DNA of 64,000 nt from Labilithrix sp. (GTDB taxonomy: Bacteria; Myxococcota_A; Polyangia; Polyangiales; Polyangiaceae), in NCBI GenBank assembly GCA_019637225.1, contig JAHBWC010000019.1, positions 1-64,000 of the forward strand, read 5' to 3'. A program made the position numbers and the translations under genes. The notes under the pieces were generated by a model. That model made no database searches. It saw only the letters and a program-made list of their open reading frames with translations, and was not told the DNA's origin. Shown in pieces: positions 48,009 to 61,424 of this stretch; positions within the stretch are counted from its first letter, which is position 1; every line of letters begins with the position of its first letter.

Positions 48009-49358
48009 ATGAACCTTCGCCTCCCCCCCGCGCGGATCGCCGCCCTCGCCGCGATCGGCCTCGCCTCGCTCGTCGTCACCGGCGCCTGCGGATCCGACCG
48101 CGAGGGCTTCGATCCCAACGGCGCGTCGTCCGGCGACGGCGGCTCGGGCGGGCCCGGCGACTTCGGTCAGTCGTCCGACGCCTCCGCCGACGCGAACGTG
48201 ACGCCGCCCCGCCTCGGCTGGGTGACGGGCAAGGTGACGGCGCCCGAAGGGACGGTCCCGATCCGCGGCGCCCTCGTCTACCTCACGAGCACGCCGCCGC
48301 CCGCGATCCCCGACGGCGTCCACTGCGACACCTGCGTGACGCTCACGCCGTACGAAGGCTACGCGTATTCGAAGAGCGACGGCACGTTCGACGTCCCCGT
48401 CTACAAGACGGGCAAGCAGTGGATCGTCACGCAGAAGGGCCAGTTTCGTCGCGTCCGCGAGCTCGACGTCCAGCCCGGCGATCAGAGCGTCGCCGGCGAC
48501 GTCACGCGCCTCCCGCCGGCGAACGACGCCGCGAACGGCGACACGATCCCGAAGATCGCGATGGCGGTCGGCGGCTTCGACCGCATCGACCGATCGCTGA
48601 AGAAGCTCGGCGTGACCGAGTTCTATCGATACGGCGACGGCCCGATCAACATCGGCGGCCCGCCGCCGGGCATCAAGACCGGCAAGACCATGCGCGCGCT
48701 CACGCAGGACGTCGCGGAGCTGTCGAAGCACCACATCGTCCTCATGCCCTGCGCGGCGCTCGGCTACACGGAGGGCGAGGGCGGCAACGTCTGCGGCGTC
48801 CCGCAGGCGGCCGAGAAGACGGCGTTCGGGACGTACGTCGACGCGGGCGGCAAGCTCTACGTCACGGACTTCGCCTACGAGGCGATCCGCCAGACGTGGC
48901 CGAACATGATCACCTGGTTCGACAACACGATGCAGCCGCTGACCGGCACGTCGAGCAAGCAAGGCCACGGCTGCCGCGGCGGCGCGGAGACCAACCCCGG
49001 CGAGGCGAAGGACCCCGGCCTCGCGGACTGGCTGACGACGATCGGGCACCCCAACCTCGAGCTCAAGGCGAGCTGGACGCGCATCCAGAAGGTCGATCCG
49101 CAGCCGGGCGTCGATCCGGACGGCAACCCGACGACGATCACGCCGAAGGTGTGGATGACCTCGAAGATCAACGCCAACCTCGAGCTCCCCGCGACGGTGA
49201 GCTTCGAGCAGAAGTGCGGGCGCGTCCTCTTCAGCACCTACCACTGCGAGGGCGACGACGGCTCGCAGCTGCTCGCGCAGGAGAAGGCGCTGCTCTACAT
49301 CCTGCTCGAGGTCGGCGTTTGCGTCGGCGAGCTCCCGCCGCCCCCGCCGCCGAAGTAG
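48009..49358 (+). CDS. Lipoprotein with carboxypeptidase-regulatory-like domain
   Basis: This 449-aa protein has lipobox TGAC (near residue 27), then a Gly/Ser/Asp linker. A CarboxypepD-reg/Ig-like beta domain spans ~68-165 (GWVTGKVTAPEGTVPIRGALVYLT, then SDGTFDVPVYKTGKQWIVTQKG). A conserved myxobacterial C-terminal region includes HHIVLMPCAALGYTEGEGGN, CRGGAETNPGEAKDPGLADWL and a CGRVLFSTYHCEGDD segment that recalls glutamine-amidotransferase-like folds. It ends in Pro repeats. Likely surface-exposed; activity unknown. Confidence 0.78.
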   Translation: MNLRLPPARIAALAAIGLASLVVTGACGSDREGFDPNGASSGDGGSGGPGDFGQSSDASADANVTPPRLGWVTGKVTAPEGTVPIRGALVYLTSTPPPAIPDGVHCDTCVTLTPYEGYAYSKSDGTFDVPVYKTGKQWIVTQKGQFRRVRELDVQPGDQSVAGDVTRLPPANDAANGDTIPKIAMAVGGFDRIDRSLKKLGVTEFYRYGDGPINIGGPPPGIKTGKTMRALTQDVAELSKHHIVLMPCAALGYTEGEGGNVCGVPQAAEKTAFGTYVDAGGKLYVTDFAYEAIRQTWPNMITWFDNTMQPLTGTSSKQGHGCRGGAETNPGEAKDPGLADWLTTIGHPNLELKASWTRIQKVDPQPGVDPDGNPTTITPKVWMTSKINANLELPATVSFEQKCGRVLFSTYHCEGDDGSQLLAQEKALLYILLEVGVCVGELPPPPPPK

Positions 49359-49371
49359 CCGTCGGCGCGCG

Positions 49372-51140
49372 TCAGGTCTCGTCGTCGCCGAAGCCGGGGC
49401 TGCTCTCGCGCTCGCCGCTCTCGCGCTCGCCCTTGAGGATCCGGCCGATCGTGTTGCGGCCCACGCCGAGGCGGCGCGCGGCCTCGGCCTTGTTGCCCGA
49501 GCACGCGTCGACCGTCGCGGCGACGTAGCGGAGCGTCGCCTCGTCGAGCGTCAGGCCGAGCGGGACCGCCGCCGCCGCGCCGGGCTCGGACGCGAGCGTG
49601 GCCTCGGAGGGGCGAACGCCGGCCGCCGCGGGCGCGCTCCCCGCGCCGGCCGTCGCGACGGGCTTCCGCGCGCGCGGCAGGTGCGCCGCGCCGATGCGCC
49701 CGTCGGGGGCGAGGACGATCGCGCTCTCCACCCAGTGCTCGAGCTCGCGGACGTTCCCCGGCCACGAGTGCGCCCGCATCACGGCGAGCGCGTCGGCGCC
49801 GAAGGCGGGCGCCGGCCGCCCGTAGCGCTTCGCGTACATGTCCGCGAAGTGGATCGCGAGCTGATCCATCTCGCTCACGCCGCGCGTCCTGAGCGGCGGG
49901 ATCTCGATCTCGACGACGCGCACTCGATAGTAGAGATCCTCGCGGAACCGTCCGTCCGCGACGCGCTGCTCGAGGTCCTGGTGGGTCGCGCAGACGACCC
50001 GCACGTCCGCCGTCATCGTCTGGCGCCCGCCGACGCGCTCGAACGTCCGGTCCTGGAGGAAGCGGAGGAGCTTGCCCTGGACGTCCTGCGGGAGGTCTCC
50101 GATCTCGTCGAGGAAGAGCGTGCCGCCCTGCGCGAGCTCGACGCGCCCAGGCACGCGCCGGTCGGCGCCGGTGAAGGCGCCGCGCTCGTGCCCGAAGAGC
50201 TCGCTCTCGACGAGCTGGATGGGCAGCGTCGTGCAGTCGACCGTGACAAAGGGGCCCGCCTGACGGCCCGAGTTGACGTGGATCGCGCGCGAGAAGAGGC
50301 CCTTGCCGGTGCCCGTCTCACCGCGGAGCAGCACCGTCGCGTCGGTCTGCGCGGCGAGCGTGACGCGCTCGTACACCGCGCGGAGCTCGGGGCTCCGGCC
50401 GACGATCCGGTTGAACGGGCCGCGGAGCGTGAGACCGGGACCACCCTCGTCGGCGGGCCGCAGCGTCGTCAGCGACAAGGCCCGCGCGATCTGCCCGGCG
50501 AGCGCGAGGAGGTACCGCTCGTCTTCCTCGTCGAACGCGACCGGAGCCGCGTCGCCCGCGCCGCCGCGGTTCAGCACCTGGACCACGCCGCGCACCGCCC
50601 TTCCCTCCTCGCGGATCGGCACCGCGAGGATCGACCGCGTCGTGTAGCCCGTGGTCCTGTCCACCGAAGGGTCGAAGCGCTCGTCCTTCGACGCGTCCGC
50701 GATCCGCACCGCCTCGCCCGTGCGCGCGACCCAGCCCGCGATCCCGCGGCCGAGCGGCAGGCGCAGCGCCGGGAGCTCCGGGAGGATCGCGACCCGCGAG
50801 ACGAGGTCGCCCTTCTCCGCGTCGACGAGCCAGATGGTCGCGCGCTCGGCGGAGAGAGCCTCGGCGACGCGCTCGCAGGCGGTCGTGAGCAGCGCGTCGA
50901 AGTCGACCTCCCGCGTGAGGAGCGAGGAGAGATCGACGAGCAAGGAGAGACGGTTGACCATCGCGGCGTGCACGTCTCCGGGCTCCGAGGACGCCGTCGG
51001 CTCGCCGGGGAGGAGCGCGTGCCTCTCGAAGTTAGCGACGCCCGCGAGCTTTGTCGCCCCCTCGAGCGTGAGACGTGAGGCCCCCGCGCCGGGCGGCTCG
51101 ACGCGCCCGGAGGTCCGCGAGCTCCCCGCGCGGCCGTCGT

Positions 51141-51144
<4 letters not shown>
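49372..51144 (-). CDS. GAF-domain NtrC-type sigma-54 activator
   Basis: This 590-aa regulator has a GAF domain (~80-225) and a sigma-54-activating AAA+ domain (~245-480) with Walker A GETGTGKG, the sigma-54 contact loop GAFTGA and Walker B TLFLDEIGD. A Fis-type HTH near the C-terminus reads NKAEAARRLGVGRNTIGRIL. It senses a small ligand and activates sigma-54 promoters. The GTG start overlaps the MBL-fold gene stop by 4 nt, and codons between 51144 and 50961 show the same strong third-position GC as the rest; ATG 50961 (529 aa) is the alternative. The C-terminus (GERESGERESSPGFGDDE) is low complexity. Confidence 0.88.
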
Positions 51145-51989
<845 letters not shown>

Positions 51990-52205
51990 GGCGGGCCCGT
52001 ACTTCAAGAGCGGTGCCAGCCCCGATGACCGCGAAATTCTCGCCTGTTCCCGCGAGGAGCGCCAAAGCGGAGCGCCCGATGCGCCGCGCCTGCACCGATA
52101 ACGATCGCTCATGCGCGCGCCCTCGGGCCGTGGCGGGCAGCCGCGCGGCGCGCTCCACGGTGGGCTCGAGCGCGTTTCGTGCGGGCCCGGCGCGCCCATC
52201 ACGTC

Positions 52206-52211
52206 TATCCT
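52206..52211 (+). promoter_or_regulatory. TANNNT -10-like box before receiver gene
   Basis: TATCCT ends 6 nt before the ATG at 52218. No Shine-Dalgarno sequence lies between, so a leaderless mRNA is predicted. Confidence 0.45.
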
Positions 52212-52217
52212 CGCGGC

Positions 52218-52571
52218 ATGGCGCGCCGCGTGCTCATCGCCGACGACTCTGCCGTGGCTCGCGTGACCGTCGCGCGGCGCGTCCGCGCGGCCGGGCTCGA
52301 GGTCGTCGAGCACGACTCGGTCGCCGCGGCGTCGACCGTGGACGCGAGCACCCTCACGTGCGCGCTGCTCGACTTCGATCTCGGCGACGGCTTCGGCGTC
52401 GACGTCGCCGCGCGGCTCCGCGCGGCCGAAGCGACGCTGCCGATCGCGTTCTTCACGAGCACGAACAAAGACGAGCTCGACGCGCGAGCCGAGGCCTTCG
52501 GGCCCGTGTTCGCGAAGCCCGACGAGCTCGACGCGGCGATCGACTGGGTCGAGCGCCAGAGCCGCGCCTGA
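52218..52571 (+). CDS. Stand-alone response regulator receiver
   Basis: This 117-aa single receiver domain has an acidic pair in IADDSA (~8-10), phospho-acceptor Asp in LLDFDLGDG (~52), Thr in FFTST and Lys in FAKPDE. There is no output domain, so it acts by protein contact. It is divergent from the MBL-fold/NtrC pair and convergent with the phosphoesterase gene. The loop after the acceptor (LGDGFGVDVAARLR) fits the canonical fold. The partner kinase is not in the window. Confidence 0.85.
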   Translation: MARRVLIADDSAVARVTVARRVRAAGLEVVEHDSVAAASTVDASTLTCALLDFDLGDGFGVDVAARLRAAEATLPIAFFTSTNKDELDARAEAFGPVFAKPDELDAAIDWVERQSRA

Positions 52572-52574
52572 CCG

Positions 52575-54158
52575 TCAGTCGATCGACTGCCCGCGCGCCG
52601 CGCGTGCGCGCGCGTAGGACTCGAGCGCGTCGATCGCCTCGCCGACGAGCGCCGGCCGGAGGCTCCGCGACTCGGGGCCGAAGAGGACCTTCGGATTCGT
52701 CGCCGCGCGCTTGTCGAGCGCGAGGCGGTAGCGACGGGTCGGGTCGAACTTGCTCCTCGGACCGAACCAGTCGTAGGTCGTGCCCGGCCGGAAGACGCGC
52801 GCGATCGCGCTCATCTCCGCGCCGCCGAGCTCGGCGATCCAGATCGAAGACGAGCCGGCCGTGCCCGCGGGCTGCCGCTGGCCGAGCACGGCGTCGTAGA
52901 GCCGCTGGAGCGTGACGTCGCCCTTCGGGAGCTTGGCCTGGCCGAGATCGCGACCGACGACCATCGCGTCCACGCGCCACGTCGCCGCCGCGGCGCGCCA
53001 GACGAGCTCGGAGACTGCCCTCCGCTCGACCGGCGCGGAGAGCCGCCCGATCGAGGCGTGCGCGTCCGGCGCGACCGCGTCCTCGATCCGGCGCGCGAGA
53101 TCGCTGACCTCGGAGGCGTGAGGCAGCGCCTCGTCGATGTCGACGACGCCGTAGCCCTCGATCGCGATCGTCCGCGCCGCGCCGAGCTTGACGACGACTT
53201 CGCCGCGGCCGAGCGCCTGCCCGAACGGGCCGACCTGCATCACCCACGTCTTCGTGCCGTCCGGGTGGCGAACCACGACCGGAGCCGCGAGGCGGTCGTC
53301 CGACCCCGCGCCGACGACGAGGTCGACGAGCTTGCCGCCGCCGCGCGCGAGCGCGAGGTCTTCGGCCTGTCCGAGGTGCGTGAGCGCGACGAGGACGTCG
53401 ACCTCCGCGCGATGCGCCTTCGCCTCACGCTCGAGGATCGCGGGGTAGCGATCGTCGTGAACGAAGACGCCGTCGTAGGGCGCCTTGGTCGGTCGACCGT
53501 CGGCGCCGGCGCCCTGTGTCACGAGCCCGATCACGCCCACCTTGGCGCAGCCGACGTCGAAGCGGGCGTACGGACGAAACGGCTGGGCCGACGCCGGCAG
53601 ATCGGCGTGCATCACGTTCGCCGCGAGGACCGGGTGCCGGCTGAGGCGCGCGTCGCGAAGCACCGCCGTCTCTCCGTACGCGAAGTCGCTCCGGCCGATC
53701 GTCCGGGCGTCGATCGGGAGCGCCTGCACCAGCTGCCGCGTCGCCTCGCCCGACGAGCGGACCTCCGCGAGGGAGCCTCGCTCGTAGTCGCCACCGGCGT
53801 CGAGGACGAGCGTGGGCCGAGCCTCCTTGAGCTGCTTCAAGAAGCCCGCGATGTACCCGTAGCGGGAGTGGCCGCCGAGGAGCTCGCCGTAGCGCGCGTG
53901 GAGATCGCCGAAGTGCGCGAAGCCGAAGCGCGCCACGCCCTTCTCGCGCTCGGCGGGCGCGCAGGCGCCGATCGTCTCGGGCGACGCGGCGGCTGGCCCG
54001 CGCGCGAGCGTGAGGAGATCCGCGGGCGAGCCTGACGTCGCCGGCGACGGCCCTGCCGCCGCCGAGCCGTGCTCGGAGACCAAGAGCGCGACGGCCGACG
54101 CGAACGCCACGAGCAGGGCGAGCGCGTGTCTCGAAGAGCGCGGCGCCAAGTCGAGCAC
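52575..54158 (-). CDS. 5'-nucleotidase-like exported metallophosphoesterase
   Basis: This 527-aa protein has a signal peptide (helix ~10-32). A calcineurin-like phosphoesterase domain contains FAHFGDLHARY, DAGGDYERG, ANVMHAD and ALTHLG. It is followed by a 5'-nucleotidase C-terminal domain (~330-500, with VTLQRLYDAVLGQ and KFDPTRRYRLALDK). The metal ligands are partly altered: in the usual DxHG...GD...GNHE set, the Asn-His site reads GRSDFAYG. Activity may therefore be reduced or changed. The GTG at 54158 is used as start; no ATG is available near the signal peptide. Confidence 0.78.
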   Translation of the reverse strand: MLDLAPRSSRHALALLVAFASAVALLVSEHGSAAAGPSPATSGSPADLLTLARGPAAASPETIGACAPAEREKGVARFGFAHFGDLHARYGELLGGHSRYGYIAGFLKQLKEARPTLVLDAGGDYERGSLAEVRSSGEATRQLVQALPIDARTIGRSDFAYGETAVLRDARLSRHPVLAANVMHADLPASAQPFRPYARFDVGCAKVGVIGLVTQGAGADGRPTKAPYDGVFVHDDRYPAILEREAKAHRAEVDVLVALTHLGQAEDLALARGGGKLVDLVVGAGSDDRLAAPVVVRHPDGTKTWVMQVGPFGQALGRGEVVVKLGAARTIAIEGYGVVDIDEALPHASEVSDLARRIEDAVAPDAHASIGRLSAPVERRAVSELVWRAAAATWRVDAMVVGRDLGQAKLPKGDVTLQRLYDAVLGQRQPAGTAGSSSIWIAELGGAEMSAIARVFRPGTTYDWFGPRSKFDPTRRYRLALDKRAATNPKVLFGPESRSLRPALVGEAIDALESYARARAARGQSID

Positions 54159-54235
54159 GGCCGGAGAGGATACTTCCCTCCGCCGTCCCCGAGAAGTCTC
54201 CCCCGCCCCTCGCCTCGCGGCGACGGGACCCGCGA

Positions 54236-55324
54236 TCAGAAGCCGGCGGCCGCCCGCGCGATGTCCTTCTCGAGCATCCCCTGCATCAAGAGCTGCTTCA
54301 GGTGCATCTCGAAGGTCTGCATCGAGTACGGGTGCGTCCCCTTCTCCATCAACTCCTTCAGCGACGGGTTCCCCTCGGGGCGCTTGATCGACTCGCGCAC
54401 CGTGCCGGTCGCGACGAGGACCTCCGCGGCGAGCACGAGGCCGCTGCCGTCCTTCTTCGGGAGGAGGCGCTGCGCGATGATGCCCTGGAGCGCGTCGCCG
54501 ATGCGCTCGCGGAGCTCGTCGCTCGCGCCGGGCTGGTTGCGCGGCGCGAGCGCGAGCATGCGGCCGACGGTGCGGGCGACGTCCGGCGTGTGGAGCGTCG
54601 AGAGCACGAGGTGCCCGGTCTCCGCGGCCTTGAGCGCGATGTCGAGCGTGAGCTCGTCGCGGATCTCGCCGACGAGGATCACGTCCGGGTCCTGGCGGAG
54701 CGCGGCGCGGAGGGCGTCGGCGAAGGTCCCCGTGTCGATGCCGACCTCGCGCTGGCTGACGCTCGACTTGTCGTCCTCGTGGAGGAACTCGATCGGGTCT
54801 TCGATCGTGACGATGTGGAGCGGCTGCGTGCGGTTCAAATGGCCGATCATCGCGGCGAGCGTCGAGCTCTTGCCGTTGCCGGCCGCGCCGACGACGAGCA
54901 CGAGGCCACGCTCGCGCTCGGCGAGGTAGGCGCAGGGGGACGGACAGCCGAGGTCCTCGAGCATCGGGATCTTCGTGGGGATCGACCGCATGACGATCCC
55001 GAGCGTGCCCCGCTGGCGGTAGACGTTGACGCGGAAGCGGCCCACGCCCTCCGCGGCGTAGGCGCAGTCGTACTCGCGGAGCGTGCCCACCTCGCCGCGC
55101 GCGCGGGCGTCGCGGATGACGAGGCGCGCGATGCTGTCGGTGTCCTCCTTGCGGAGCGGCTCGGTGCGGAAGAACACGAGCTCGCCGCGGACACGTGCAG
55201 CCGGCGGGATGCCGACCTTCAGGTGGATGTCGCTCGCCTTCGCGGCGACCGCCTTCGCGAGAAGCTGGTTGAAGTACGCTTCGCTCGCGTACACGTTCGA
55301 CGAGGGGGCGGCGGAGTCGACCAT
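54236..55324 (-). CDS. PilT/PilU-type pilus retraction ATPase
   Basis: This 362-aa secretion ATPase has an N-terminal PAS-like domain (SDIHLKVGIPP), Walker A GAAGNGKS (146-153), the Asp box TIEDPIEFLHED, Walker B VILVGEIRDELT and the His box STLHTPDVART. It ends in a PilT-type C-terminal domain. PilT powers type IV pilus retraction (social gliding in myxobacteria). The AIRNLIRE motif of PilT is not evident, so PilU or a paralogue is possible. Not linked to other pil genes. TATCGT lies 8 nt before the ATG. Confidence 0.9.
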   Translation of the reverse strand: MVDSAAPSSNVYASEAYFNQLLAKAVAAKASDIHLKVGIPPAARVRGELVFFRTEPLRKEDTDSIARLVIRDARARGEVGTLREYDCAYAAEGVGRFRVNVYRQRGTLGIVMRSIPTKIPMLEDLGCPSPCAYLAERERGLVLVVGAAGNGKSSTLAAMIGHLNRTQPLHIVTIEDPIEFLHEDDKSSVSQREVGIDTGTFADALRAALRQDPDVILVGEIRDELTLDIALKAAETGHLVLSTLHTPDVARTVGRMLALAPRNQPGASDELRERIGDALQGIIAQRLLPKKDGSGLVLAAEVLVATGTVRESIKRPEGNPSLKELMEKGTHPYSMQTFEMHLKQLLMQGMLEKDIARAAAGF

Positions 55325-55479
55325 CGACGACCACGATACCTGTTTTCAGGCGGTCCGCCCCTCCGCAGTGGGACGCCGCCCGCCCATCCCGACCGTCTCG
55401 GAGGTGCGCCGGCAGGCCCGCCGCGCGCGGTCACGCCGACCTCGACGTACCTCGTCCTCCGGAGCGCGCGGCCGCGGAT

Positions 55480-56178
55480 TCACTTCGCGTCGACGTCGGA
55501 CGGCAGCCCCTCGCCGCCCTCGAACGGCGGGCACGGCATCATCCGGAGCGCACGGATCGCGAGGACCCTGCGCGGGCGCGGCCGCGAAGCATCGCGCGCG
55601 AGGCCGACGAGCCCCTCGCAGCCCTCGCGGAGCTCATCGGCGTCCTCGGGATCCTCGGCGCGGCGCGGGCGCGCCGCGAGCTCGACGGTCGACTCGAGCG
55701 CCAGGCGCGCCTCGTCGTCGTTCTTGCCGCCCGCCGCCTTCGCGAGGTACGGCAGCTGCGCCCAGCCGCGCGCGTAGGCCATCGCGCGGATCGCCGTCGG
55801 ACGGAGCGCCGGATCCGTCGTCGCCTCGACGAGGCCGATCGCGCCCTCGTGCGCCGCGAGGGTCGCGAGGTCTTCGAGCTCGCCCTCCTTCGCGCTCTCC
55901 CACATCTGGGGATCGCGGAGGTCCGCGGCGTCCTCGCGCGCCGTAGGCGCCGGCGCCGCGGCGTCCCCGCCGGCGTGCTTCGCGGCGGTCGCGGCGCCGC
56001 TGGCGGGCAGCCGCTTGCCGCAGCCGCCGCACGTCGCGAAGAGCGCCACGGCGACGACGGCGGCGCCCCCCGCGAGCGCGAGCCGAAGGCGTGCGCGCGG
56101 CGCGAGGCTTCGCGGATCGAGTCCGCGAAGCCTGTCGAGCGAGCTCGGCGACACGCGTTTGTTCGGGCCCAGTGACAT
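55480..56178 (-). CDS. Membrane-anchored protein with HEAT-like helices
   Basis: This 232-aa protein has one membrane helix (~28-50, with a Cys pair CGGCG just after) and an Ala-rich linker. The helical repeats (LEDLATLAAHEGAIGLVEATT, LRPTAIRAMAYARGWAQLPYLAKAA) look like HEAT/Armadillo. It follows thiC by 29 nt and is probably in its transcript, although no role in thiamine synthesis is known for such proteins. The CGGC site could be a lipidation site if the helix acts as a signal peptide. Confidence 0.72.
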   Translation of the reverse strand: MSLGPNKRVSPSSLDRLRGLDPRSLAPRARLRLALAGGAAVVAVALFATCGGCGKRLPASGAATAAKHAGGDAAAPAPTAREDAADLRDPQMWESAKEGELEDLATLAAHEGAIGLVEATTDPALRPTAIRAMAYARGWAQLPYLAKAAGGKNDDEARLALESTVELAARPRRAEDPEDADELREGCEGLVGLARDASRPRPRRVLAIRALRMMPCPPFEGGEGLPSDVDAK

Positions 56179-56207
56179 GCGGCCTTCGCTTCGCGAACGC
56201 TCGAGCC

Positions 56208-59344
<3,137 letters not shown>

Positions 59345-59391
59345 TCGCGCCGCACGGACCGGTCGCCGACGCGCCTCTCGTACGGCGCGCG

Positions 59392-60321
59392 TCAGTCGGA
59401 GCAGCAGCGGAAGCCGACGTTGTACTGGCGGAGGTCCCGGCGAATGTTCGTCGCCTCCAGCCGGCAGTCGAACGGGGCGCCGTTGTCGAGGAACGAGCCG
59501 CCCTTGAGGAGGCAGCCGTCACTCGCGGGGCCCCCGTCGCCGCCGTCGACCTCGAGGGCGCCGTCCGCCGAGCACGGGCCGTCGAACCACTCCCACACGT
59601 TGCCGACGAGGTCGTGGATCCCCTGATAGCCGCCGACGCAGCCCGGCACCGTGCCGACCGGCAGCGCGCGCCCGGCGTCGTAGTCGACGAGGTTGCACTT
59701 GGCGGGATCGTAGAGCCCGCCGTAGGGATAGCGTAGGCGCGCCTCGGCGGAGCACGCGAGCATCCACTGGTGCGACGTGTAGTCCGACAGCCCTTCGAGC
59801 GTGACGGGCCCGGTCTTCTTGCCGTCCTCGACCTTGCCGCAGAGGTACTTGCCGGCCCACGCGCAGTAGGCGCGCGCGTCGCACCAGTCGACGCCGACGA
59901 CCGGCTTTTCGGGCACCCCGCCGTCGTCCTCCTCGGGCCGGTCGCGATCGAAGCTCGCGTTCCACGCGCACTCCGGGGGCTGCCCCTTCGGGTCGACCTT
60001 CGCGGCGAGGAAGGCGTCGTAGGCGGCGTTCGAGACCTCGGTCGTGTCGATGCAGAAGGTGTTGCCCGGAGACCCGATTCGAATCGCGGGCGGCAGAGGC
60101 TTTCCGGGACACGCGACGCCGCTGTCGTCGGGCGCGATCGCGCCGGAATCGTCCTCGGCCAGCGCGTCGGACTCGCCCGCGTCGGGAACGCAGACGCCCC
60201 CCTTGCACTCGCCGATCGTGTAGCCGTCGATGCCGACGAGCGCGCCGCACGCCACGACCATCGCGACAGAGCCGACGCTGATCCCACGGCTCACGAACCG
60301 ACCCGCGCTCGAGCGCCTCAT
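59392..60321 (-). CDS. FGE-sulfatase-domain lipoprotein
   Basis: This 309-aa protein has a signal with VVAC, and a segment GYTIGECKGGVC followed by an acidic linker. A formylglycine-generating-enzyme-like (SUMF1) domain spans ~85-305: FCIDTTEVSNAAYDAFLAAK, PVVGVDWCDARAYCAWAGK, IHDLVGNVWEWFDG, KGGSF and NVGFRCC. In myxobacteria such domains mostly lack proven sulfatase-maturation activity and are found in signalling clusters. It is the last gene of the kinase operon, starting right after the TPR/PEGA gene stop. Many Cys suggest disulfides. Confidence 0.88.
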   Translation of the reverse strand: MRRSSAGRFVSRGISVGSVAMVVACGALVGIDGYTIGECKGGVCVPDAGESDALAEDDSGAIAPDDSGVACPGKPLPPAIRIGSPGNTFCIDTTEVSNAAYDAFLAAKVDPKGQPPECAWNASFDRDRPEEDDGGVPEKPVVGVDWCDARAYCAWAGKYLCGKVEDGKKTGPVTLEGLSDYTSHQWMLACSAEARLRYPYGGLYDPAKCNLVDYDAGRALPVGTVPGCVGGYQGIHDLVGNVWEWFDGPCSADGALEVDGGDGGPASDGCLLKGGSFLDNGAPFDCRLEATNIRRDLRQYNVGFRCCSD

Positions 60322-61398
60322 CTAGAACGTGCCTCCGATGCCCGAGCCGGCCGGTCCGATCGTGATCGCGCCCGGCGCCGCCGAGGCGCGCGGCCGAGCG
60401 GTCCAGTCCCACGCGAGCCCGACGCGCGGCTTGGCGCTCGCCGGGCGCCGCGGGAGCAGGTAGCCGACGACGCCGAGGACGACGCCGGCGCCGCCGACGG
60501 CGAACGCGATCGTCGAGACGGTCGCGAGCGTGTTGGCGGCGTCGAGGTCGCCCTTCGCCTCGGGCGCGCAGATGTCGTTCTCGCACCGCGGGTCGACGTC
60601 CGACGCCCTCGAGAACGTCATCGCGCCGGTGACGCCGCCGACGCCGAGGCCGAGGATGCCGACGCCGAAGCCCCCGTACATGAGCACCTCGGACAGCGCC
60701 GTTCGCTCGCCGGCGGGTCGGAGATCGCCGTCGTCGTTGCCGAACCCGGCGACCTTGCGCGTCGGCGCGCCGCTCGTGTCCGCCGGCGCCTTCGCGGCCG
60801 GCGACCTCGCGACGCCGCCGGCCGCGGCGAGCGTCAGCTCGATCTCCTTCGCTTCGCGCTCGGCGATCTCGAGCTCGCCCCTCGCCTCGCCCTCGGGTCC
60901 CTTCGCGGAGAAGACGCGCGTGCCGGGGTTCACGGCGACGGGCTCGCCGAGGCTCGCGAGGGCGATCTCCACGTCGTCGACGGCGACGCGCGACGGCGCT
61001 CCGCCCTTGATCCGTACGCGGACGGTGGGGATGCGCGCCTTCAGCTGCGCGTCGAGCTCCCGCGCCTGCTTGCGCGCGGCGTCGAAGACCGCGGGATCGC
61101 CGGCGTCGTGCGGCATGCGGCCGACCTCGACCGCCACGTCGCGCGCCTCGACGAGGTGTCCTGCCGTGAGGTGCGCCCGCGCGAGCGCGATCCCCGTCGT
61201 CGGCACGTGCATGATCTCGTGCGCCTTCTGAAACGACTCGATCGCGCGCGCGGCCTCGTTGGCCTTGAGGCGCGCCTTGCCTTCGTCCATGAAGCGGCGC
61301 GCCGCCTCGCGCTCCGCGGCCGACGGAGCAGCCTCGGCGACGCCGGAGACGGCGAAGATCGCTGCGAGCGCGAGCGACCGGATCTTCCGAGGAGCCAT
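60322..61398 (-). CDS. TPR/PEGA-like exported membrane protein
   Basis: This 358-aa protein has a signal peptide (to ~24) and TPR-like helices (~28-120, ARRFMDEGKARLKANEAARA). A PEGA-like beta domain (~125-190, VRVRIKGGAPSRVAVDD) follows, then a low-complexity linker and two C-terminal membrane helices. This trio of Ser/Thr kinase, TPR/PEGA protein and FGE lipoprotein is common in Polyangia. The gene starts 26 nt after the kinase stop and ends directly before the FGE gene. It probably transmits or scaffolds an envelope signal with the kinase. Confidence 0.82.
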   Translation of the reverse strand: MAPRKIRSLALAAIFAVSGVAEAAPSAAEREAARRFMDEGKARLKANEAARAIESFQKAHEIMHVPTTGIALARAHLTAGHLVEARDVAVEVGRMPHDAGDPAVFDAARKQARELDAQLKARIPTVRVRIKGGAPSRVAVDDVEIALASLGEPVAVNPGTRVFSAKGPEGEARGELEIAEREAKEIELTLAAAGGVARSPAAKAPADTSGAPTRKVAGFGNDDGDLRPAGERTALSEVLMYGGFGVGILGLGVGGVTGAMTFSRASDVDPRCENDICAPEAKGDLDAANTLATVSTIAFAVGGAGVVLGVVGYLLPRRPASAKPRVGLAWDWTARPRASAAPGAITIGPAGSGIGGTF

Positions 61399-61424
61399 GG
61401 TTCGAAGGGTCTCTCGCAGCGAAG

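Noticed and set aside
59392..60321. Functional sulfatase-activating enzyme
   Set aside because: The FGE domain is present, but there is no sulfatase in the window, and the context is a kinase operon in which such domains usually have other roles.
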